Below are positions 53,397 to 61,929 of a stretch of DNA of 64,000 nucleotides, one piece after another. The notes beneath the pieces are model-generated. The model was given only the letters and a program-made list of their open reading frames with translations. It was not told the origin of the DNA and ran no database searches. The position numbers were made by a program, and so were the translations under genes. Numbering within the stretch: the stretch's first letter is position 1; the number at the start of each line of letters is the position of its first letter. Source of the DNA: Paracamarosporium sp. OC-R06-R3 (Eukaryota; Ascomycota; Dothideomycetes; Pleosporales; Didymosphaeriaceae); assembly GCA_019828545.1 (NCBI GenBank), contig JACVRA010000179.1, forward strand, positions 203,191-267,190. The letters are read 5' to 3'.

Positions 53397-56300
53397 TGTT
53401 GGCGTTGTATGGCTCATGGCGACGTGCAAGACCGACTGCACGAAGATTGTTGCGCCAGCGGTTGGGGTTCTCGTTGCCGCGGTTCAACGTTGGTTTGCGA
53501 TCCGCCCAGGCCGGGCGGGCACGCGCCGGAGGTGATGAAGGTTGAGAAGCTTGGGGAGTTTGGGCGGGCTTCTTCAACTGCTGAAGGGACTCTTGATGTT
53601 GAGTCTTCTCGGATTGGACGTTTGTAGGTCCATTAAGGGGCTTCTCGGGAGCCTGCTGAGTCATGGGTGGAAACCTCTTCCGGTCTGCCTTGGGCTTCGG
53701 TTTTTGATTATGCTTAGGCATGATAACCTTAAGCGTTGACTCGGTGGGTGGAAGGCGCCGAGTTGGGGTCGGTGTAGAGTGTTGAGGGCCCGAGATTGAA
53801 AACCGACGACGCTTTGAGTCGGGTTGCTCCATTCCACTGCTCGGCTTCTCCACCGTTGCATCTTCCTTGCTATCGCAGCGCTCATCGGTGATGGGAGCGT
53901 CCCGCTTCCGCTTGTAGGAACTCTGCGTCGAGGCAGTTGACGCCTTTTCCTTTTGCGGAGTGGCGGCCTCGGGACGAGGAGATGTAGATTCCATGTCAGT
54001 CGCAGCAGTAAACGGAGAAGATGCATTGTAAGGCATCGAAAAGTGTGAGTCGGGTGCTACGTTGCGCACTTCATGCTTCTGGCGTTTGTGTGATGATGGA
54101 GGAGAAACAGAATCATATCCTTCATCCGATGCTTGGTCCATGCTTCGCTTCCGGTTCTTTTCCACGGCTTCTTGTTGATTCGGAGTATGCGTGTTCTGAG
54201 TTACAGTACCTGGCTTCTGGGCTTGGGCCGAAGCATGTGAATGCTGTGTCTGCTGCACGTTGGTCGGAGCACTTGTAGTCTTGGTGGTCGTGTCGCCAGT
54301 AGTTTTGATTGTGTCACCTGCAGTCTCGGTCGAAGCACTTGTAGTCTTGGTGGTCGTGTCACCAGTAGTTTTGATTGTGTCACCTGCAGTCTCGGTCGAA
54401 GCACTTGTAGTCTTGGTGGTCGTGTCACCAGTAGTCTTGGTCGTGTCGCCTGCAGTCTCGGTCGAAGCACTTGTAGTCTTGGTGGTCGTGTCACCAGTAG
54501 TCTTGGTCGTGTCGCCTGTAGTCTTGATCATGTCGCCAGTAGTCTCGGTCGAAGCACTTGTAGTCTTGGTGGACGTGCCGCCAGTAGTCTTGATCGTGTC
54601 GCCTGCAGTCTCGGTCGAAGCACTTGTAGTCTTGGTCGTGTCACCTGTAGTCTTGGTCGGAACAGCTGCGTCCTTGGTAGCAACACTTGTAGTCTTGTCC
54701 GCAACGCTTGTAGTCGTGGTCGGAGTGTTTGTAGACTTAGTGGCAGCGTTGGTAATCGTGGCTGGAGCTTTTGCAGTCTTAGTGGTGGCATTGGAACTCT
54801 TGGACGGGTCGCTCTTTGTCTTATTGCTCTGAGACGGGGTCTTGTGATTACGTTTGGAGTCCGGGATTCCGAAGTCTTTGAGGACGTCCTCTGAGTATGT
54901 ACCGTTTACTTCGAACATATATCCAGGCCAGCCAACTTCGAACAACTCCGGATCATCGTATTGGGCCTGTTCATATGGGCCTGGAGACGGCGAGGAGCAA
55001 TATGTTTGGATCTTCATTGGCATTTGAGCCGTCACATCTGAACTCTCAGGCTGATGTACGCTTGTTGAAGAAGGTGTCGCACTGTTTCGATCTTTAGAAA
55101 TCGTTGACTTCTTCTTGATTTCCTCGTAGACAACATTGAAAATCATCGGTGTGAATGAGCCGAAGCTTTCGACAGTGCCAGCTCTATCGATAACGGCACG
55201 ACTAGGGAACTGTTGCGAATGCACGATGCAGTTTTGCGACGGCTCTGCAAATACTCGTATTCCATTGCGTCGCAAGAGACAGAGCTTATTCAACTTGGTA
55301 GCGGTGAATGCACCCTTCACTTTCGCCTTGAGTATGTTGGCTTCGCGGATTTCGAAGTCCATGGTCTGGAAACCAGTGTCTTGAGTCTCCGTTTGGACGC
55401 CCTGGCATTGACCGTTCGTTTGGAAGAAAGGCTCTCCGTACCAAAGCTCGGACTGATCCACATAATCAATTTCGCCAATGCTGCGTATGATCTTCCTTAT
55501 CTCAGCTCTCGTCGGTTCTTTACCGTAGATCTTCTCATATAGAAATGGCGTAGTGATTTGACGAGTCTGAGTAGCAGTGCTGTGGTAGATGGTCCTGTGC
55601 AGTACGTTGGGGAAGTAATCATGGTAACGGTTGTTATCGATACCATTAGAGTCGTCGTGGTCTGCAGTCGTGCAGTGAACATCCCGGGCAACACTGTCAC
55701 CATAACCTTCACCACGACCATCTATGGTGTCGCGCCATCCTTCGATAGCATCCTGCAAACCTTCCTTATGTGTCACCTTGGATGGCGACGCTTGCGGGCT
55801 GTTACAGATGCGGGGATCGGTGGCGTTCTTTCCTTTGATCACACCAGGAGGAAAAGCGAAGTCGAGGTGCTTCTGCGCATTCCATCTCTCATTTTGCTTC
55901 TTCCTCAAAGCATAAGAATGGAAAGCCTTCCTCTGCTCGATCCTGTAATCGAGCTCGGTTCTGGACAGGAACAGACTATCTTTTGCAGCATTCGCCATGT
56001 TGATCATCTGAGACAGCTGGCGTATAATGGTGTCTAACTGCAAGAAGTTCGACTTTGGGAAGTGGTCGCTGAATGGTAGGGCGTCAAGGATTTCATCAAC
56101 AGTAGGTTCGGGTGCAGAGGGTGAATTTGAAGTAGCTGGCATCTCAGTAGATGGTTCCTGAGGAGCGGGTGTAGACTCAGGAGCTTTTAGACTGTCAGAC
56201 TGTTGAGTGGTATTGGTAGTCTTGTCTTCCACACTCTGGTCGTTCTGAACAGTCTCAATGTCAGAGGCCGATCCGACGTAGACATCTCCAGCATAGATGT

Positions 56301-56667
56301 CGCGCGAAGCTTGAACGGCGGTACTGGACGTGACTTCAGCCGCATCAGTTTGCGGCGCAGGAGACGCGCAGTTTGTAGCAGTGAGCGAGTCTTGCGCGGG
56401 CATGGTGAGGTTGCTGGGTGCTTCGCAAGCGACAAAGCCGCACAGAACCGACGAAGGCTCAGTGTCTGAAGTGGAGTCGCGAGTGCCGGGTTCAAAAATA
56501 TCAAATGAGGTGTTGCCCTCCTCAGCCTTTGGCTTGAGGGGACACATGATAGCGACACCTTTGGTGTTGCAATGTGGTTGCTCGGCGGAGTCAACGTCGC
56601 TTATTCGAGTTGCAGTTGGTCGGACGCAGCGCTCAGCAGCGGGCAATAGAGAGAGGGCGTCTTTCAA
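53374..56667 (-). CDS. Large Ser/Thr/Lys-rich protein with tandem repeats (1097 aa), function unknown
   Basis: A single open frame on the minus strand. I do not recognise the protein. Residues about 190-590 are of ordinary complexity and probably folded (LDALPFSDHFPKSNFLQLDTIIRQLSQMI, YRIEQRKAFHSYALRKKQNERW, ARDVHCTT, FLYEKIYGKEPTRAEIRKIIRSIGEIDYVDQSELWYGEPFF). About 600-830 is a Thr-rich tract, including the 66-bp minisatellite (22-residue units of the type KTTSASTETAGDTIKTTGDTT). The C-terminus is rich in basic clusters (HKRQKHE, YKRKRDAP, DSKRRRF) that look like nuclear localisation signals, and ends NNRRNRRN. No signal peptide is visible. A nuclear or chromatin-associated role is possible but is only inferred from the basic clusters. 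Confidence 0.78.
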   Translation of the reverse strand: MKDALSLLPAAERCVRPTATRISDVDSAEQPHCNTKGVAIMCPLKPKAEEGNTSFDIFEPGTRDSTSDTEPSSVLCGFVACEAPSNLTMPAQDSLTATNCASPAPQTDAAEVTSSTAVQASRDIYAGDVYVGSASDIETVQNDQSVEDKTTNTTQQSDSLKAPESTPAPQEPSTEMPATSNSPSAPEPTVDEILDALPFSDHFPKSNFLQLDTIIRQLSQMINMANAAKDSLFLSRTELDYRIEQRKAFHSYALRKKQNERWNAQKHLDFAFPPGVIKGKNATDPRICNSPQASPSKVTHKEGLQDAIEGWRDTIDGRGEGYGDSVARDVHCTTADHDDSNGIDNNRYHDYFPNVLHRTIYHSTATQTRQITTPFLYEKIYGKEPTRAEIRKIIRSIGEIDYVDQSELWYGEPFFQTNGQCQGVQTETQDTGFQTMDFEIREANILKAKVKGAFTATKLNKLCLLRRNGIRVFAEPSQNCIVHSQQFPSRAVIDRAGTVESFGSFTPMIFNVVYEEIKKKSTISKDRNSATPSSTSVHQPESSDVTAQMPMKIQTYCSSPSPGPYEQAQYDDPELFEVGWPGYMFEVNGTYSEDVLKDFGIPDSKRNHKTPSQSNKTKSDPSKSSNATTKTAKAPATITNAATKSTNTPTTTTSVADKTTSVATKDAAVPTKTTGDTTKTTSASTETAGDTIKTTGGTSTKTTSASTETTGDMIKTTGDTTKTTGDTTTKTTSASTETAGDTTKTTGDTTTKTTSASTETAGDTIKTTGDTTTKTTSASTETAGDTIKTTGDTTTKTTSAPTNVQQTQHSHASAQAQKPGTVTQNTHTPNQQEAVEKNRKRSMDQASDEGYDSVSPPSSHKRQKHEVRNVAPDSHFSMPYNASSPFTAATDMESTSPRPEAATPQKEKASTASTQSSYKRKRDAPITDERCDSKEDATVEKPSSGMEQPDSKRRRFSISGPQHSTPTPTRRLPPTESTLKVIMPKHNQKPKPKADRKRFPPMTQQAPEKPLNGPTNVQSEKTQHQESLQQLKKPAQTPQASQPSSPPARARPAWADRKPTLNRGNENPNRWRNNLRAVGLARRHEPYNANNRRNRRN
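54255..54680 (-). repeat. 66-bp coding minisatellite, six copies
   Basis: The marker block GAAGCACTTGTAGTCTTGG (first copy GGAGCACTTG) recurs at 54266, 54332, 54398, 54464, 54551 and 54617. The spacing is exactly 66 bp, except one interval of 87 bp that carries an extra 21-bp piece. All lengths are multiples of three, so the frame of the host protein is kept. Copies are nearly identical, indicating recent expansion or homogenisation. Confidence 0.95.
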
Positions 56668-57824
56668 GTAGATGCGGAGTATAACAAACCAAGATCGCGT
56701 ATCACAGTGCGCGTTGGAGCAGAGCTTAGAGTCAGATACGCGAAAAGTGCCGTGATGGTCAAAGTAAGAAGAGCGGCGTCGAGGCGGCGGCTCAGGTTAA
56801 AGTGAACAATACTTAGCGTGTGCCAAGTCGAATACGAGGGCCTTATTCATTTCTATTGTACTTGGTGAGGGTGAAGTAGTGAGTGAGTGCACGTGCCATG
56901 GCGTGCCTGCCAGATACGTCGTTGCCCAGGCGAGCGGTGAGGTCACAACCCGATGGCAAAGGCGATTTGCGTTTGCACAAACCCTAACTTCTTGATTAAT
57001 ATTGTGTTGAAGGCTTATTCAAAACACCAATTTTGCTTATTGATTAACGCAATCCCAGCCACAGCCTACTAGTATAGCTTGTGGGGCTAGACGAATTTAC
57101 ACCTTACATCATATCTCAAAATGAAATCACTATGTGTGTACTTAACAGGTATTTTATAATAATCAAGGGTTCTTGGTTGTCTTTGTCTTCGATCATTGTT
57201 GAAAGCTCTAAGACAATGGCCTGAACCCCAGCAACTGTAAACGTAATTAATGCATGTACAGTTATTCTCATATCTAAGTCTCTAATGAAATTTACCATGG
57301 GACACTAGCGTAGCTCATACCTAATGTTTTTGTAATACGACTACGGTGTGGACGCGGGCTCATTCTCACTGAATAGGGCGCGGACCGTCAGAAGGAACAC
57401 GAAGCTAGTTATAAGGCAAGGTGCTACGATATCGGGCAGTTAAGTAGACGGGATCGCTGTCTTCACGTCATATTATATTCAATCTTCCGCTCTTAGCAGT
57501 ACATTCGTAGCCTCACTCTAGCCCAGCTAGTGGGCAATTTTAAAACATATATCACAGAGACAAGTTATTGCATTACCCCTGTCCTTTGTTATGAGATTGC
57601 GACCTCCATCGATAAATCTAGTATGTAATCAGCGCGGAAGTCTTACAGAAGTGGTTACTGAGGGATCATGCAGTTGAGAGCGCGGATACTTGTGTCTTGA
57701 TCAACGGAACTCATCGTGTAAAGAACGCCCCAATCATTAGAGGGAGACTAGTATGCCGGATACAGTGAAGTTTATTTTGTAAAATAGATGCTTCAGATAA
57801 GCGATTGCTTACGCTCTCACCGTC
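56668..57824. other. Intergenic: repeat-protein promoter, carboxylesterase 3' region
   Basis: 1.16 kb between two minus-strand genes. The part from about 56960 to 57800 is AT-rich and has no gene, RNA or clear repeat. Confidence 0.55.
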
Positions 57825-59894
57825 TCATTTTCCACCTTTGAGATAATAGTCTAATCCATAACCAAGCCACTTACACTGGTCAACATCTACAAACGTTCCC
57901 TTTGTGCTAGGATAATCCAAAAACCGAATCTCCCCTGCATTTCTGCTGACCTCGCCCCAAGTACCTGTCCTCCTTATTGCATCAACAACTTTATCATACC
58001 CTCTGACTCTTAGATATCCTAATTCAGGATTTGGGTTACCGGTTTTGACGAAGCTGGCGAAGTAGCTGCTTGTTAATTGCACACTGTATAAATCCGCAGC
58101 ATCGCGTATAGTAGAGAGGGTACCAAACACCCACGGCATATCCGCGCCGTGAAATCGGAAGTATGGGTTATTTGGATTATTGTTCGCGGGACCGCCGAGA
58201 TTGTTAGGATCGTAACCATTGATAGTGCGTTCCATCTGATAGAAGTACGCTTTTTCAAAGGCGCGGGTCGAGCTGCCAGCGTAAACAGTGGCTTGGTCGA
58301 CGCAGCGGAAGGTCTTGTCTGTTGCTACGCGCTGAGATACGTTGAAGGAGTCCAGCGTAAGGTTTCCCGTGTCATAGAAAGGAAAGAGCTTCGAATCAAT
58401 GATCTTCTGCGCCCATGTCGAGTTGATACCCAATGCGGCTTGGAGACCTTCAGAATGGCTCGAGATAAGAGTCTTCGGGTATGTCGAAAAAGAGGCCCCG
58501 TCGTTGCGTGTCACACCAAAGACAACAGGGATGTGTGCAGTGCTGGCATTGCGCGTAGCGACAATGAGCTTTGGAGTGCTGACATATTTGCCGTCTTGAA
58601 CCACGTATCGGGCTACAGTGGGAAGGGAGACAAGCTTCAGAGCGTCTACTTGCTTGAGGCAGGAGATTTGAGTTGGAAGGTCACTTTCATTACATCCTGC
58701 AGCCGAGAATATCTGTGCACCTGCCATCGCATATGATTGATCGACCGTGTAGTACGTCGAGTATGTGGTTCCGTAGTCACCGTTCAATCCTAACGTTACA
58801 CCGCCTCCTAGATTGGACATTGCAACTGCTCCTTGATATTTGCCGATTGCTTGTGGAGAGCCTAGGAGCGTGCGCACTGAGCCAGCTCCCGCAGACTCAC
58901 CGATAATAGTGATTTGCTTGGGATCGCCACCGAAAGAAGCGATATTAGCACGCACCCAGTCCAGGGAAAGGATCTGATCAGCGATTCCAAAATTGCCAGA
59001 GATATCAGTCCCAGGGATGGCGAGAAAACCCAGGGTCGAGAGTCGATAGTTGATCGTGACAACTACAATATCTTCCTTGCTGGCGAGGTTGCCGCCGTCC
59101 GATAGAGGGTCTGCACCGCTACCACCCGTAAATCCACCGCCGTGAATCCAGAACATTACAGGGCGCAGGTTCTTCTTGGAGCCGGCTTTGGGAATATACG
59201 GAGTCTGAATATTCAGGAAAAGACAGTCCTCACTTCCAGAGCCACCCTGCGCACATTGCGAGCCATATGCTGTAGCCTGGATGGTCTGACCTTTCTTAGA
59301 ATAAAGAGTAGAGTACTTCCAACGTTGCGGAGTATCGGCATATGGGATACCCAAGAACCGAAAGGACTTTTGATTGCGATAGCCAATGAAAGTGTTGCCT
59401 CCAGAAGCTACCGCAATTTGGCTACCGTCAACAGGGCCAGCTTTCGATGAGCCGTTGTTGGCAGATTGTGTACAGAGAATGGGAAGTTGTTTCTGAGAAT
59501 ACCCGGAAAGGGATTCGAAGCTGAGTTCACTTTTGATCGATACAATCCCATTTTCGATAAAGAAGCCACTCGCAGTGTTGATATGTCCAGAGTAATCCTG
59601 ATACGAAAGCGCATGAATGAAATCCGATTCGTACTTCTCAAGCGTTGATTTAGGGAGAAGCTTCTCGGTCAAAGAAGCGCACGCAGCCGCAGCGTTTGCG
59701 TGAGACGTGGGGTCGAGGAGGAGCGCTCCCACATGGTTCTTGTCGTCAGACGCGTTGAGATTGTTTTGGTATATTAGTTTCAAGGAGCTTCTTGCATTAG
59801 ATATATTTACTAATCCTCGGTTATTAAGTGACCTGGACTGAGCCAATGCGACGAGACCAGCAGCGACTGCAACAATAGAGGATACGATAGCCAT
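57825..59894 (-). CDS. Secreted type-B carboxylesterase with N-terminal extension (689 aa)
   Basis: Single exon on the minus strand. The start at 59894 gives a clean signal peptide (MAIVSSIVAVAAGLVALAQS); an in-frame ATG at 60005 would add 37 residues with no secretory character. Residues about 150-689 are a cholinesterase-type alpha/beta hydrolase: FLGIPYADTP, SEDCLFLNIQTP, FWIHGGGFTGGSG (oxyanion hole), VTINYRLSTLGFL, ADQILSLDWVRANIASFGGDPKQIT, nucleophile GESAGAG (S334) and the His segment FHGADMPWVFG. About 130 residues between the signal peptide and this domain (DPTSHANAAAACASLTEKLL...) are not part of the usual fold. Several N-glycosylation sites are present. It probably hydrolyses extracellular esters. 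Confidence 0.92.
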   Translation of the reverse strand: MAIVSSIVAVAAGLVALAQSRSLNNRGLVNISNARSSLKLIYQNNLNASDDKNHVGALLLDPTSHANAAAACASLTEKLLPKSTLEKYESDFIHALSYQDYSGHINTASGFFIENGIVSIKSELSFESLSGYSQKQLPILCTQSANNGSSKAGPVDGSQIAVASGGNTFIGYRNQKSFRFLGIPYADTPQRWKYSTLYSKKGQTIQATAYGSQCAQGGSGSEDCLFLNIQTPYIPKAGSKKNLRPVMFWIHGGGFTGGSGADPLSDGGNLASKEDIVVVTINYRLSTLGFLAIPGTDISGNFGIADQILSLDWVRANIASFGGDPKQITIIGESAGAGSVRTLLGSPQAIGKYQGAVAMSNLGGGVTLGLNGDYGTTYSTYYTVDQSYAMAGAQIFSAAGCNESDLPTQISCLKQVDALKLVSLPTVARYVVQDGKYVSTPKLIVATRNASTAHIPVVFGVTRNDGASFSTYPKTLISSHSEGLQAALGINSTWAQKIIDSKLFPFYDTGNLTLDSFNVSQRVATDKTFRCVDQATVYAGSSTRAFEKAYFYQMERTINGYDPNNLGGPANNNPNNPYFRFHGADMPWVFGTLSTIRDAADLYSVQLTSSYFASFVKTGNPNPELGYLRVRGYDKVVDAIRRTGTWGEVSRNAGEIRFLDYPSTKGTFVDVDQCKWLGYGLDYYLKGGK

Positions 59895-60816
59895 TCTGAA
59901 GAATGATGAAGGGCTTGATACAGCGGCCAAATTCTCGGTTACAAGATTGGCATGCCCAAGCCAATTTGTTATCCGACAAACCATTCGCATGGGGCTTTTA
60001 TACATTCAGTTCTTCAAATCAAAATTTCCGGTAACCCGGGACGGCGTCCATCGATCAAAGCACACTAGCCATATTTAGCTACAATTTAGATGAATAGATG
60101 TAAATAAGCTTCCGGGGCGTTCTCTTTCCCCGGAACTCACATAGTACGGTAGATCATTCCTCGGCAGGAGTAAACGGCGGTTCTGACAAACCTCTAGCAC
60201 TGAAATCCAGCCTTTCTAAGGACCGTGGCTCGGTATCAAGTTCGTACTGATATGAGACCGATTTCTTCTATACGCGATATATCATGCTGTTGCTTCGTTA
60301 ATGTTCTTGCCCTGGTCATTGAACGAGAGAGACCTCAATTCTTGGTGGCATCATGACTTTCCGCGGATGTTGCGCAGCGCCGAATTCGCCATCATAGTGG
60401 GGTTGAGCCACTTTAGCCGTTTAGGCACATTGCAGACGACCGCGGCTATCGACACATCGCTACTTGGATAGCCCTTCATTGTACTGTCCATCTAAATCTC
60501 TTTTAGTGAGTGCATTGGATTATGATGAGAACAAACCGCTGGCATAGACACGGCTACGAACGATGAAATTTGGGACGTGCCTACCCCAACTAACATTATC
60601 ACTTGGTCACGGCCCATTTCTATACCCGTTGCCGTTACCCAGTACAAATGAATACACTAAGTACTGAATCAAGAATCAATGCTCCTTTCTTACTTTATCT
60701 TAGACTAAGTGTGTGTTACTATGGAACCAGCATCGAGAAGTTTAGTCACGTGGAAGTACGTGAGAAATAGTTTAATTTGCATTGCCTAGATTAAGGAGAT
60801 TTGAGGTCTCAAGTGT
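59895..60816. other. Intergenic: carboxylesterase promoter and downstream of the 175-aa gene
   Basis: About 920 nt. No gene, RNA or repeat is recognised. Confidence 0.5.
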
Positions 60817-61344
60817 CTAATCCAACTCATTCCCAATGCCTTCCTGAGCGGACTTGTGCATCTCGACCTCTTTAATCACCTCGTGGGCGACACGAAGATG
60901 ACGCTCGTTGACTGGATGGATTGGTAGCCAGTAAGGGTAGTATTCATGGGACTTGGGAGCAAAAAGGGTGAGACCGGTGTACTTTGCTTCGCAGCGCTCA
61001 AATATCTTGTCCGACATCATCTTACAGAGTGCGAACATCTTGTCAAGATCATCCTGGAATGGAAGAGGGTACTCAATCTCGTCATAGGCAAATTTGAGCA
61101 GACGGTCTACCATTTCCTCAACCGTGTTGTTGTCCCTGGATTCCAGCTTTGGCTCAAAAACGTTTGGAGAAATCGATATATCCACAACTTCAGTGTCCTT
61201 GCCCATCGTTTCATCTAACAACAAATTTTCGGATGCATCCTCAAAGGAACTATCGACATCCTGCTTTTCTCGATGGCCAAGAGAGGCTTTAGCTATCAGG
61301 GCAGCGAGTTTATCCATGTCTGTTGTACAGGTACTGTAAGCCAT
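60817..61344 (-). CDS. Hypothetical protein, 175 aa, acidic
   Basis: Uninterrupted ORF on the minus strand, starting MAYSTCTTDMDKL and ending GIGNELD. I do not recognise the family. The first half is acidic and Ser-rich; the second half looks folded and helical (VDRLLKFAYDEIEYPLPFQDDLDKMFALCKMMSDKIFERCEAKYTGL, then YYPYWLPIHPVNERHLRVAHEVIKEVEMH). There is no signal peptide or membrane segment. The regular amphipathic composition makes a real gene more likely than a chance ORF, but nothing else supports it. Confidence 0.55.
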   Translation of the reverse strand: MAYSTCTTDMDKLAALIAKASLGHREKQDVDSSFEDASENLLLDETMGKDTEVVDISISPNVFEPKLESRDNNTVEEMVDRLLKFAYDEIEYPLPFQDDLDKMFALCKMMSDKIFERCEAKYTGLTLFAPKSHEYYPYWLPIHPVNERHLRVAHEVIKEVEMHKSAQEGIGNELD

Positions 61345-61929
61345 TTGGTAACCGGAAATAATGTCTGGTGATCATAGACTACCATGTTATGTTTTGTAGG
61401 TGAAAGTTTGACGGATAACTTATACGAACGTTGTCACTGGCACATTGTGCACATCATAATGCCAGATGTATTGTTGTTGTATCATGATCAAAGGATTGCT
61501 AAAACCGTACATTGTGTACTCGTAAAATTGGATTCAATTACGGCCACAACCAAGGGTTAGGGCAATCTGACGCAAACATTAGTACAGACTAACCCCAAAT
61601 CCACATAGTATCCTCCTCAAATAACGCATAGGTCGAGTATCCTGAGACCCTAGTCAAATAGCTATGTAAACCACAATAGAGCCCGAGCAGTTATTTAGTA
61701 TTTCTAGCAACACTCAGAAAGGTTGTATAATGTTGAGTGTCTAGATTTGTGGTAGAGACAGTGGGCAATCCAGGATCGCTATCTCGTGAACCCTCTGTTG
61801 TTTTTCTCAACATGTATAATGGTGTAGAGGATGCGTGATGTCTGGTTGTATGATTCCAAATTGGTTGAATCAGAAACGACGGATGACCACAACTGGTCTC
61901 CACCCCAATTCCAACACGCTAATGTTCGT
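61345..61929. other. Intergenic spacer
   Basis: 585 nt between two minus-strand genes, AT-rich; nothing recognised. Confidence 0.5.

Noticed and set aside
54241..54894. Val/Ser/Leu-rich plus-strand frames across the minisatellite
   Set aside because: The repeat length is a multiple of three, so all frames stay open; only the minus-strand frame extends to non-repetitive coding sequence on both sides.
59895..60005. Upstream in-frame ATG of the carboxylesterase
   Set aside because: The 37 added residues would bury the signal peptide.
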